A stretch of 18,735 nt of DNA from Candidatus Altarchaeales archaeon (GCA_003663045.1 QMZG01000006.1:1-18735), one strand, 5' to 3'. Positions 7,701 to 15,462 are shown, counted from the first letter of the stretch. Translations and numbers: made by a program. The notes: generated by a model from the letters alone, not told the origin.

Positions 7701-9329
7701 TTAACCCCTTCTTTTAAAAAGCCTCCTATCGAGGTAGCCGGTAAGTGACGTCAGCAGTTTGTAGACAAACCAGATTACCAGTATGAGGATAATGATGCCG
7801 ATTAGAGCCCCAATTGCCGTGATCAGAAGCGATACCATCCCGTTTGTTGGTTTTTTCTGTGCATACTCCTCCTTAGAGAGGACATTCAACCACACATCCA
7901 TTGAATCAACATGATCCACATTACTGTTCTTTTCCTTATAACTTACCTCGATCTTTAATGGAATCCTTCCTGGAGGAACCTGCTTTATCTGTATCTCAAA
8001 CTCCTCGCTGTCGGTATCGTCAGAATCCAGGTTGCCGATGTATGTCTCACTTGAGGATAGAACATCATACTGTTCGGTAGAGAGTAGCTTAAGATTTAAA
8101 AATTTCACATCCGCAAATCCTTTGTTAATAACATTGATCGTTACCTTTCCTTTACTTCCAGAAGTAAAGAAATCCGCCTCTTCCAGGGTAACCTTTATCT
8201 CTGGTTTGCCGGTTACCTGTATCCCAATGTCCTTTGTAATCTCCCGCTTTGTTCCACTGGAATCAAAGTACTCAATGCTTAGGGGGATTTCATAGGCTTT
8301 TATGTCGGCAGTAGCATCAACTAAGATCTTGAATTCTATATCCTTTGTTTCATGGCTCTTAATATCCCCGATATATCTCTCAGAGGATTTAATTGCCGTA
8401 AATGGATCAGTCAGGTCTAAAGTCACACTGACATCATCTGCAACAGCACTGCCCATATTGCTCAACTTTATGGTGAGTTCGGTTGTGTTCCCGGGAGTCA
8501 GGCTCTTATAGACCACATCTATTATCTTGAAATCGACATCATATCTCTGAACATCTATCCCAACTGAAAGGGTTTCTGTCATTGCATTACCAGAGACATC
8601 TGAGTATTCCATCAACAGGCTGAGCGAACAAATTCCAGGTTGATTTGGTTGTATTAAATATTCCAATTTAAAATCTCCTCCCTTACCTAAATCCCCGATA
8701 TAGGATTTTGCGGAACCTATGATTGATGCACAACTTGAAGAGAGTGAGGCTGAGACATCTCTTGCCCCGTCTTTGGTGGTTCCTTTAAGAACCAATTTGT
8801 CAGTAACACCCTTGTAAAATATCGCCTTCTCCGCCTCAATCTGGAAATTGGCAGCTCCGTAAACCCTGAGGGGAAGCTCCCAAACTGTTAATTGGTCGTT
8901 CTCTCTATCACCTTCGGCATCATAACCATCATAAGTTATCCTTATCTGAAGGGTATGTAAGCCGATGTACGCATTTTTAGATATGCTAATTGTGGTTGAT
9001 ACCGCTTTTGAACCAAGGGGTTCAATCCTGCCAACATCCCATCTTTTATTAACTGACACATCGGCAGTTCCGGGGATATATACCCTTACATCTTCGGCGG
9101 GTTGAAGTCCGGTATTCTTTATCACCACCTGCAGAACCCCAGAATCTCCCGGCCTAAGATTACTGTCAATATATGTTGAATCATAATCCAGTATCAGATT
9201 TGTTGGCGTTAGAGTCGTTGCCTGAGTAGTTGCTACATCAGCTGCTACATTTACCATACATATCAAAACAAATCCCATCAAAACCAAAATCAATTCTTTA
9301 AATTCTTTATATAATTTTCTTGTTTTCAT
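7701..9329 (-). CDS. COG1361-type surface protein with repeated CARDB-like domains, ABC-module copy
   Basis: The 542-residue protein is anchored outside the membrane. It has an N-terminal signal (hydrophobic 13-27) and a C-terminal helix (about 499-524) ending in LDRRLFKRRG on the inside. Between them are several beta-sandwich repeats of the S-layer/CARDB type. The phrase YIGDLG, YIGDIK or YIGNLD recurs just before a D/E-x-x-F strand, marking successive repeats. Its first domain (from LRPGDSGVLQVVIKNTG to YDGYD) is clearly paralogous to the same region of the other COG1361 protein in this cluster. It follows the ATPase gene by 2 bp. Its SD, GAGGTG at 9335-9340, is built from the last two ATPase codons before the stop, so the two are translationally coupled. 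It has no enzyme motif. A role as extracytoplasmic partner of the MacB-like permeases is inferred from context. Confidence 0.85.
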   Translation of the reverse strand: MKTRKLYKEFKELILVLMGFVLICMVNVAADVATTQATTLTPTNLILDYDSTYIDSNLRPGDSGVLQVVIKNTGLQPAEDVRVYIPGTADVSVNKRWDVGRIEPLGSKAVSTTISISKNAYIGLHTLQIRITYDGYDAEGDRENDQLTVWELPLRVYGAANFQIEAEKAIFYKGVTDKLVLKGTTKDGARDVSASLSSSCASIIGSAKSYIGDLGKGGDFKLEYLIQPNQPGICSLSLLMEYSDVSGNAMTETLSVGIDVQRYDVDFKIIDVVYKSLTPGNTTELTIKLSNMGSAVADDVSVTLDLTDPFTAIKSSERYIGDIKSHETKDIEFKILVDATADIKAYEIPLSIEYFDSSGTKREITKDIGIQVTGKPEIKVTLEEADFFTSGSKGKVTINVINKGFADVKFLNLKLLSTEQYDVLSSSETYIGNLDSDDTDSEEFEIQIKQVPPGRIPLKIEVSYKEKNSNVDHVDSMDVWLNVLSKEEYAQKKPTNGMVSLLITAIGALIGIIILILVIWFVYKLLTSLTGYLDRRLFKRRG

Positions 9330-9331
9330 TT

Positions 9332-10054
9332 TTACACCTCATGGATTTTTGGAGATCGATTTTCTTCATCTGAAACTATTCTCCCATCCCTCAAATGCAA
9401 AATCCTCTCTGCATATTGAGAAATATCTTGGTCGTGAGTTACCATTATGATTACCTTTTTCTCTTCTCTATGTAAATTTGAAAGCATCTCCATCACCTCC
9501 CTCCCGGTCTTGGTGTCAAGATTGCCGGTTGGTTCATCCGCCAGAATAACCTCAGGGTCGTTAGCCAGGGATCTTGCTATAGCCACTCTCTGCTGCTGCC
9601 CGCCGGAAAGTTCTGTTGGTTTATGGTTTATTCGGTCACTTAGGCCCACTAAATTCAGTAGTTTTTCTGCCCTCATCTCTCTCTCATGCCTTGGAATACC
9701 CTGAAAGGTCATTGGTAACATAACATTTTCTAATGCCGTAAGTCCAGGCATCAGGTTAAAGGTTTGAAATATGAAGCCTATCGTTTTTCCTCTAATCTGG
9801 GCTAGATCGCTTTCATGCAACCTCGATATATCCTGTCCCTCCAAAAATATATGACCTCTGGTGGGAACATCCAAGCAACCTATCATGTTCATGGCAGTTG
9901 ATTTCCCACTTCCACTTGGACCCATTATGGCAACAAATTCTCCAGGATATATCTCTAGATTTAAACCCCTTAGTGCGGGTACTTCTACCTCACCCATATG
10001 ATATATCTTCCATACATCCTCCAGTTTTATTATTGCCGGCTCTTGGTTTTCCAT
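9332..10054 (-). CDS. ABC transporter ATP-binding protein, LolD/MacB type
   Basis: This 240-residue cytoplasmic ATPase has all nucleotide-binding motifs: Walker A GPSGSGKS (45-52), Q-loop Gln97 in IFQTFNLMP, signature LSGGQ (149-153), Walker B VILADE (169-174), the D-loop in NLDTKTG and the switch His207 in THD. The FNLMPGLTALENVMLP stretch is characteristic of the MacB/LolD/FtsE-like subfamily that energises FtsX-type permeases, which fits the two permease genes downstream. The start is ATG 10054. A longer frame opens at 10156, but its first 34 residues lie over the exchanger gene and resemble no ABC N-terminus. The gene begins 5 bp after the exchanger stop without a clear SD, so translational coupling is likely. 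Gene order is ATPase, surface protein, permease, permease. Confidence 0.93.
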   Translation of the reverse strand: MENQEPAIIKLEDVWKIYHMGEVEVPALRGLNLEIYPGEFVAIMGPSGSGKSTAMNMIGCLDVPTRGHIFLEGQDISRLHESDLAQIRGKTIGFIFQTFNLMPGLTALENVMLPMTFQGIPRHEREMRAEKLLNLVGLSDRINHKPTELSGGQQQRVAIARSLANDPEVILADEPTGNLDTKTGREVMEMLSNLHREEKKVIIMVTHDQDISQYAERILHLRDGRIVSDEENRSPKIHEV

Positions 10055-10059
10055 TATGA

Positions 10060-11028
10060 TCAGTGTATTCCGTATTGAATTTCCATCATTCTTACATTGA
10101 ATAAAACGATTACAAAAAGTACATACAAGAGAATTAACGCTATCCCCTCCTGCCACAGTATGTGTTTCTCACATTCCACAAAGGTTGTAAACAAAAATGC
10201 GACAACGATCATGAAGAAGGAACTTGTAAGGAATAAAAGAAAGTTGGGTTCAATTGGATGCTCACTAATTAATGCAACTACTCCCAAAACCAGGGTGGTG
10301 TTGGTTACAACACTTCCGATTAGATCACCCAGAGCCATGTATCTGTGTCTCATTAAAATCGCCTTCGCCTCAAAGGTTAGTTCTGGCAGGGTGGTGCCGA
10401 GAGATATGAGGAGTAATCCAATCAGAATTGGTGGAACCGATAGATCTATTGCTAATGAGGATGCATATTTCACAAGAAAATCTGCAGATAAGAGAAGCGA
10501 TATTATAGAAACACAGGTAAATATTGTATTTTTAACAAATTCTCTTCTGGATATATGATCTACTGTCTCTCTGAATCTCTTTTCCTGTTTAAATAATCTT
10601 AACACATAGAGGAAAAATGCTATTAATAAGATAAAGCCATCGAATCTACATATTCTTTGATCCATCATCAGGATTAACGGCAACGCCACAATTATGAACA
10701 TATACAGGGCGTCGGTTCTCACCGCCTTTGTCTCTACTTTGATCCCTCTCCTCAGGATTGTAACAATCCCTATAACTAAAGTGAGATCTATAATGTTTGC
10801 ACCGATGACATTACCCACGGAAAGTTTTGGATTCCCCTCCAATGCGGATGTGATGCCAACAAAGAACTCTGGTATGGACGTGGCTAAAGCAACGATCATG
10901 AATCCAACTACAAATTCACTCAGTCCGAAATAGAATGCCACCTTAGTGAGTGATTTCACCAGGAGTTCCGCACTAATTATCAGAACTATGCAGGCACCTA
11001 TGGATAATAATAAATTTTCAATCAACAT
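10060..11028 (-). CDS. Sodium/calcium exchanger-family (CaCA) membrane antiporter
   Basis: The 322-residue, roughly 10-helix protein shows both inverted alpha repeats of the CaCA superfamily. The first is GFMIVALATSIPEF followed by GNVIGANIIDLTLVIG (about 42-87). The second is GLLLISLGTTLPEL followed by GDLIGSVVTNTTLVLG (about 204-249). The family exchanges Na+ or H+ for Ca2+ across the membrane. By eye, the ion-site positions read Glu54/Asp81 in repeat 1 and Glu216/Asn243 in repeat 2, and the usual GN of repeat 2 is Gly-Asp. I chose ATG 11028 because GGAG (plus-strand 11038-11041) lies 9 nt before it. The alternative at 11043 is a TTG with no SD. A candidate internal promoter lies just upstream. 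The gene sits between padR and the ABC ATPase, so it may be co-regulated with them. Confidence 0.88.
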   Translation of the reverse strand: MLIENLLLSIGACIVLIISAELLVKSLTKVAFYFGLSEFVVGFMIVALATSIPEFFVGITSALEGNPKLSVGNVIGANIIDLTLVIGIVTILRRGIKVETKAVRTDALYMFIIVALPLILMMDQRICRFDGFILLIAFFLYVLRLFKQEKRFRETVDHISRREFVKNTIFTCVSIISLLLSADFLVKYASSLAIDLSVPPILIGLLLISLGTTLPELTFEAKAILMRHRYMALGDLIGSVVTNTTLVLGVVALISEHPIEPNFLLFLTSSFFMIVVAFLFTTFVECEKHILWQEGIALILLYVLFVIVLFNVRMMEIQYGIH

Positions 11029-11090
11029 TTTCTTGTTCTCCAATTATGATCCAGTTATAAATTTCTAATATACCTTTTATACTTATACTA
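11029..11090 (-). promoter_or_regulatory. Candidate internal promoter before the exchanger/ABC half of the cluster
   Basis: On the minus strand the padR stop region reads AGTATAAAAGG, a good TATA box (plus-strand CTTTTATA at 11074-11081). Its centre predicts a start near 11051, about 23 nt before the exchanger ATG, leaving room for the GGAG SD. This is also the widest gap inside the cluster. It could let the exchanger and ABC genes be expressed apart from the RND genes, and autoregulation by PadR is possible. Activity is inferred. Confidence 0.42.
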
Positions 11091-11475
11091 TAAACTCTCT
11101 GTTTCGCGAATTTTTTTGGGTTCGTCTTTCAGCAGATAGTCCTTGGACTAATACCATCAGACGTTTTTTAGCAGCATTTAATACATTAATCCCCCGCTTT
11201 GTCACCTCATAGGTCTTCTTGCTTGGCTTTCCGTCTACATGCTCCCATACCCCCCTAATATACCCCTTTTCTTCTAGCCACTGGAGAAGGGGATAGTAAG
11301 ATCCTGCACTAATCTTTAGACCATACTGTTTTTCAATATACTTCATCATGTCATAACCATGGGTATGACCTTTTGCTATCAATGCAAGGCAGTGCACTTT
11401 ACTCATAGACTTTATAAATTTCTCATCTATCCAAGCAAGCATTTCTTCCGCTTCTTGTTGACTATTCTCTTTCAC
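11083..11475 (-). CDS. PadR-family transcriptional regulator
   Basis: The 130-residue cytoplasmic protein contains a winged-helix DNA-binding domain of the PadR type. Helix 1 and the turn are in HCLALIAKGHTHGYDMMKYIEKQYG, the recognition helix is in ISAGSYYPLLQWLEEKGYI, and the wing in GKPSKKTYEVTKRG. An N-terminal extension (about residues 1-27) precedes the fold, and the short C-terminus ends in a basic stretch. PadR proteins are usually repressors of stress or efflux genes and are released by small ligands. Translation starts at GTG 11475, preceded by GAGAGGT. The first 14 bp overlap the end of the COG1361 gene, indicating coupling. It lies between the RND half and the ABC half of the cluster, and is the obvious candidate regulator of both. 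Confidence 0.9.
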   Translation of the reverse strand: MKENSQQEAEEMLAWIDEKFIKSMSKVHCLALIAKGHTHGYDMMKYIEKQYGLKISAGSYYPLLQWLEEKGYIRGVWEHVDGKPSKKTYEVTKRGINVLNAAKKRLMVLVQGLSAERRTQKNSRNREFIV

Positions 11476-13027
11476 TTTTTCTACCTCTCTTAAATTTATA
11501 GATACCGAAAAGTATTAATAAAATCACAACCACACCAACAAGATAGGCCATTATATTTGAACGCCTTCCGGGAACGACATCTATTTTCGCTGACTTGCTG
11601 AATGTTAGAACATCGTTATCCCTGGTACATCGAATCTCTATAGGTAGGATGTATTCTTTGACCTTGGCATCCCCTTCGACTGTAAATCCAAGGACCGCCT
11701 CCCCTTCTTCATCTGTGTCTAAATCACCCACAAATTCACTCTTATCCTCAAAGTCAAAGGGCTGACCGCTCTTCTTCAAGGCCCAGACCGTGACGGAATC
11801 GCACCTACTCCCCGTGTTTTTTACCTTCAACCTCAACTCGGCATATTCCCCGATTCTCGCCCGAATTCCATCACTTATCAATTCAAAATCCGGGTATTCC
11901 ATGATGTCTATTGGAATTTTAACCGTGATATTTTCTTCCCGATTGTCAACCCGGTATTCTACATAGAAAATTTGCCCTATTCTTCCGGGCCTGGCATCTT
12001 CGTTGATATTCGCATAGAAGGATATTTCTGAGCTGTCCGATGCTTTCAGTGTCCCCAAATCCTTCATCTGTATATAGGATTTGGGATTCTCAAATGGAAA
12101 TTCTGGATTAAAGGTAACCTTGACATTCTTTAAATCCTTTGTTCCCAGGTTATCAACCTTAACCTTTATTTCCACATCCTCATCTCCCGCATGAATTTCC
12201 TTGGGATCGGTCTCTGTAATACCGAGGGAAATTTGCACATCCCCAATTACCTTTATTCCAATGGGGAGGGTAGTAGTGTGCGGAGTATGATCCATATCTT
12301 CATAATTCAACACTAATGGAATAGAGTATGCACCAGTTGCTATATCCTCATCCAGATATAGTATAAATTCGGCATCCTTTAGCCCATTTTTCCCTATATT
12401 CCCCAAATACTGCTTTTCTGGGCCAATGACATTAATTGGCAATCCAACCAGATTTAACTCCGCATCGGTATCAAAGGCTGTCCCGATTCCTTTATTCCTC
12501 AGACTCAGTTTGAGATGGAATGTATCTCCTGGTTTAAGCACCCTGTCAAGAGTTACATCCTCCACTACAAAGATCGATTCACCCACGACATTAACGTTGA
12601 CCTCCCAGGTATCCCTTATATCGTTTTCTATCTTTCCATAGCGATCATAACCGTCATATTTAGCATTTACTGTTGCAGTATGGAGTCCTATTTTTGCATC
12701 CTTCGCTATGCTAAATTTAGTCGATATTGTCCTAATCTCACCGGCTTTTATTGTTCCCAAATACCACCTTTTTGAAATCCTTATGTCGCCGGCATCCGGA
12801 ATCAGTATTTCAACCTTTTCTGCATTCTGTCCTCCGACATTCTGAATTACCAAAGTCATAATCCCGGAGTCACCGGGCTCCAGATCAGTATCTATATGGC
12901 TCAGATCATAATTCAGAGTCAATCTCGTGGGAACAAGTGTCTGACCCGATACCTGTACCGCTAACAAAGCCATTAATAAACAACCCAACAAAATTTTCCT
13001 TCCAAAAATTTTATCTATCTTTTCCAT
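11462..13027 (-). CDS. COG1361-type surface protein with repeated CARDB-like domains, RND-module copy
   Basis: This 521-residue protein has a signal peptide (basic GRK then hydrophobic 12-25, ending near VSG), several beta-rich repeats and a C-terminal helix (about 493-511) followed by the basic tail KFKRGRKSERE. The first domain (LEPGDSGIMTLVIQNVG through KYDGYD) matches that of the ABC-module copy almost position for position, with KRW, IGLHT and YDGYD shared. YLGNIG and FVGDLD phrases mark the later repeats. The start is ATG 13027, with a strong SD (GAGGTGA) 8 nt upstream. A longer reading frame from 13141 is out of the question, since it overlaps the transporter gene and delays the signal peptide. 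It follows the second RND half by 38 bp. Function as an exporter partner or surface-layer component is an inference. Confidence 0.85.
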   Translation of the reverse strand: MEKIDKIFGRKILLGCLLMALLAVQVSGQTLVPTRLTLNYDLSHIDTDLEPGDSGIMTLVIQNVGGQNAEKVEILIPDAGDIRISKRWYLGTIKAGEIRTISTKFSIAKDAKIGLHTATVNAKYDGYDRYGKIENDIRDTWEVNVNVVGESIFVVEDVTLDRVLKPGDTFHLKLSLRNKGIGTAFDTDAELNLVGLPINVIGPEKQYLGNIGKNGLKDAEFILYLDEDIATGAYSIPLVLNYEDMDHTPHTTTLPIGIKVIGDVQISLGITETDPKEIHAGDEDVEIKVKVDNLGTKDLKNVKVTFNPEFPFENPKSYIQMKDLGTLKASDSSEISFYANINEDARPGRIGQIFYVEYRVDNREENITVKIPIDIMEYPDFELISDGIRARIGEYAELRLKVKNTGSRCDSVTVWALKKSGQPFDFEDKSEFVGDLDTDEEGEAVLGFTVEGDAKVKEYILPIEIRCTRDNDVLTFSKSAKIDVVPGRRSNIMAYLVGVVVILLILFGIYKFKRGRKSERE

Positions 13028-13065
13028 TTTTTTTTCACCTCGATTTTGGGTGTCTTGAATCATTT

Positions 13066-14181
13066 TTATCCTTTTCCGAAATACTTCTCCCATATAACCA
13101 GGAGAGCTGGGATTATAGTTATCGCCGAAAGCATACAACATAAAACACCTAAAGACATCATTGTTGCCAGATCCGCCAGAAATGTCAGCCTTCCTAAGGA
13201 CATGGCTCTGAATCCGATCAATGCCGCTAAGGTTGTGACAGCCATTGGTACCGTAACACCCGAGATCGTATTGATAACCGCCTCCATGTATCCAAATCGC
13301 ATTAACTCCTGCCTGAATCTGGAGACAACCTGAATTCCAAAGTCAATGCCAATTCCCATCATCATTGAAGCGGCCCCAGCGGTTACAGAGCTTAGGTTCA
13401 TTCCTAAAATACCCACTAAACCGAAAGCCCACAATACTCCAAATACTATCGCCATCAGTGAAGTGATCCCATGCTTTAATGATCTAAAAACAAAAAGAAA
13501 GATAATCGCAAGAATTCCGAGAATGGAGAAGACAGATGTCTTTCTCATGTCTGGTTTTATTTGCTGTTTTAAGGATGCTATAACCGCAAAGCTTCCAGAG
13601 GGTTGAGCTTTCACTCCGAGGGGTTTGGGGGTTTCCTCTATTATTTTACAGAGCTGATAATACACCTCTTCATTATCTGCATCGGGCATCAGGTCAAGTC
13701 GGATTAGTGTCATGGAGTAATCGTCACTGATGTATTCTGTGGTTTGTGGTAGAGAGTCTAATTTCGATCTTATCCTTCTCTCTGACCTGGGTAAGTGGTC
13801 ATTCTCTCTTAGTAAATCCGCAATACTGCTGGCAGATTGAATATCCTCCAGTTTTTCGGCCTTCTTAGCTAATATGTCAGCATATTCTATTATCTTAGTA
13901 TCTCGCACATCTCTAATCTCACTGGAATTACTGAGTATTGGATCTAACTCTATGACAATATTCCCTGGATTTATGCCCCCACTGAATTCGTCCTTTACAA
14001 AATTCATAGTGCTGATAACCTCAATATCCTGAGGGAGTCTCTCCTCCATCCCCTCCTCTTTCATTCCCAATGAAGAGGCTCCGATTAATGCAGCAATAGT
14101 TACCAATATCGCAATCCCCAGTATCAGAAAGGGGTGATTAGCTACTATGCTCCCGTATTTCTTCAATGTTTCGTCTATCAT
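13066..14181 (-). CDS. Half-size RND/MMPL-family transporter, second half
   Basis: The 371-residue membrane protein corresponds to one half of a COG1033/MMPL (HAE3-type RND) exporter. Helix 1 lies at about 16-36, an extracytoplasmic porter-like domain spans about 40-212, and five helices follow to about residue 363. The conserved fourth-helix segment reads MGIGIDFGIQVVSRFRQE, with Asp280-Phe281 at the family's proton-relay position, where Asp-Tyr is usual. Full-length relatives are about 750-850 residues with 12 helices, so this protein must pair, presumably with the upstream half. It starts 16 bp after the stop of that gene in another frame, and has its own amphipathic N-terminus (MIDETLKKYGSIVANHP). 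That argues for a true gene split rather than a sequencing frameshift. Confidence 0.88.
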   Translation of the reverse strand: MIDETLKKYGSIVANHPFLILGIAILVTIAALIGASSLGMKEEGMEERLPQDIEVISTMNFVKDEFSGGINPGNIVIELDPILSNSSEIRDVRDTKIIEYADILAKKAEKLEDIQSASSIADLLRENDHLPRSERRIRSKLDSLPQTTEYISDDYSMTLIRLDLMPDADNEEVYYQLCKIIEETPKPLGVKAQPSGSFAVIASLKQQIKPDMRKTSVFSILGILAIIFLFVFRSLKHGITSLMAIVFGVLWAFGLVGILGMNLSSVTAGAASMMMGIGIDFGIQVVSRFRQELMRFGYMEAVINTISGVTVPMAVTTLAALIGFRAMSLGRLTFLADLATMMSLGVLCCMLSAITIIPALLVIWEKYFGKG

Positions 14182-14197
14182 ATTATTTTGCGTTTTT

Positions 14198-15349
14198 CTA
14201 TTCTCTTTGTGAGTTCTTCTGTTTTCTCACATCAAACATGTGTGTTACCCTTTCCTTGGTTAGTATCATAGCTGGATTAACGACCAATGCCGAAACTACA
14301 CAGCAGAATATTCCCAATGCTAAAGTAAATCCGAGATGGTGCATCATGGGCATAGAAGCTAATAGCAGGGCTAAAAATCCAACTATGGTGGTTGTAGATG
14401 ATCCCACAATGGCCGATCCCACCCCCTGTAAGGCAGTTTTTAGTGAATCTATTTGTGTATTCCCCTTGTCTCTCTCCTCTTCATATCTGCTGACATAAAA
14501 AATGCCGTATTCCACTCCCAGGCCGAGGATCATGGCACCTATGCCAACCGTTGCTACAGACAGGGGAATGTTGAGCCATCCCATCAGACCCAGCGTCCAA
14601 ATCAAGCCGAATAATAGGGGTGCGAAAACGAGAATCCCCCTGGTCCACGGTCTGCTTATGATTATCAATAAAATTAGAATGATAAATGCGGACAGACTCA
14701 TAGTAAAGAGCGCATCACTCTGGAGTAAATCCATCATGGTTACCCGGATGGAAGGCATTCCAGTTAACCTTACTTTGACCCCGGGAGGTCGATAACTCTC
14801 CCGAATATCCTCCCGAATTTTCTTGTCTAAATCCTTGATACTCTCTTCTTTAGTGCCGAGATCTGCATACGCATACAGCAATGTGGCTGAGTAGTCTTTG
14901 TTAAATGCTCTCTCTGATCCAGGGATTCTGGACAATGTTGCTTTCACCCCTTCCACATTATCTGGAATGCCAATTTGCTTAAAGACGGAAGCAATAGACT
15001 GTACTCTGTCGATCTCCATCTCTTCGCTTATCCTGTCTTCGAGTTCCAGAAGCATCCTCATAACCCTCGGGTCTCTAATGTCTCTGACTGCATCCTTGCT
15101 TCTGGATCCATAATCCAGTTGTGCAACCACGAAGATAATATCCTGACCGCCAAATGTATCCTCTACCCTCCCCTGTAGCTCTATGACTGGCAGATCCTGA
15201 GGTAGTTCTTTAGAGATGTCCGTTTCCATCCTTATGTTCAATAGACCCACGCCCAGGAACAAGGTAACAATCAATGCCACCACTACAATTCCTTTAGAAT
15301 GTTTTCCCTGAAATTCCGCCAGCCTTTCCATTACGGACTCTATCAACAT
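14198..15349 (-). CDS. Half-size RND/MMPL-family transporter, first half
   Basis: The 383-residue protein has the same half-RND plan as its downstream neighbour: helix 1 (about 20-38), a porter-like domain (about 40-210) and helices at about 212-232, 238-258, 264-286, 310-332 and 338-362. The fourth-helix motif is LGLGVEYGIFYVSRYEEE, so the proton-relay position is Glu280-Tyr281. DISKELPQDLPVIE after helix 1 parallels EERLPQDIEVI in the partner. MMPL/HAE3 proteins export lipids, sterol-like molecules or drugs using the proton or sodium gradient. It is the first gene of the long minus-strand cluster. TATA-like boxes lie very close to its ATG, so translation may be leaderless or nearly so. An alternative ATG at codon 7 has only a weak GAG upstream. 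Confidence 0.88.
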   Translation of the reverse strand: MLIESVMERLAEFQGKHSKGIVVVALIVTLFLGVGLLNIRMETDISKELPQDLPVIELQGRVEDTFGGQDIIFVVAQLDYGSRSKDAVRDIRDPRVMRMLLELEDRISEEMEIDRVQSIASVFKQIGIPDNVEGVKATLSRIPGSERAFNKDYSATLLYAYADLGTKEESIKDLDKKIREDIRESYRPPGVKVRLTGMPSIRVTMMDLLQSDALFTMSLSAFIILILLIIISRPWTRGILVFAPLLFGLIWTLGLMGWLNIPLSVATVGIGAMILGLGVEYGIFYVSRYEEERDKGNTQIDSLKTALQGVGSAIVGSSTTTIVGFLALLLASMPMMHHLGFTLALGIFCCVVSALVVNPAMILTKERVTHMFDVRKQKNSQRE

Positions 15350-15462
15350 TTTAATATGTTAATATCTTATATACTGTACTATATCCATATAAATTATATA
15401 TCAGAAATTGACATACAAGAATTATTAATCTTATTCACAATAATCATAGTAATCTAATAAAA
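15350..15462. promoter_or_regulatory. Divergent promoter region between the RND/ABC cluster and the UbiB-like gene
   Basis: These 113 very AT-rich bases must hold promoters for both directions. On the minus strand, TTTATAT (plus 15387-15393) would give a start about 15 nt before the RND ATG. GTATATAA (plus 15368-15375) would give a nearly leaderless transcript. On the plus strand, ATATAAA (15387-15393) or TTATATA (15394-15400) would give a leader of about 40-46 nt for the kinase gene. TTAATATG/TTAATATC at 15351-15366 is a near-perfect tandem 8-mer next to the RND start and could be an operator half-site pair. No SD precedes the kinase ATG. Confidence 0.5.

Noticed and set aside
9332..10156. 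An ABC ATPase start at 10156.
   Set aside because: The additional 34 residues overlap the exchanger gene and do not look like an ABC N-terminus. ATG 10054 gives the usual 240-residue protein.
11462..13141. A longer reading of the RND-module COG1361 gene starting at 13141.
   Set aside because: The extra 38 residues lie over the end of the RND gene, push the signal peptide inside the protein, and lack the strong SD that precedes ATG 13027.
14181..14200. A frameshift or TAG readthrough (pyrrolysine) joining the two RND halves into one protein.
   Set aside because: The second gene starts in another frame, readthrough of the TAG meets a TAA within a few codons, and the second half has its own start and amphipathic N-terminus. 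TAG also ends several other genes here.
15366..15400. A PadR operator palindrome around GTAC in the divergent promoter.
   Set aside because: The arms match poorly beyond the central four bases and the region is so AT-rich that partial symmetry is expected.
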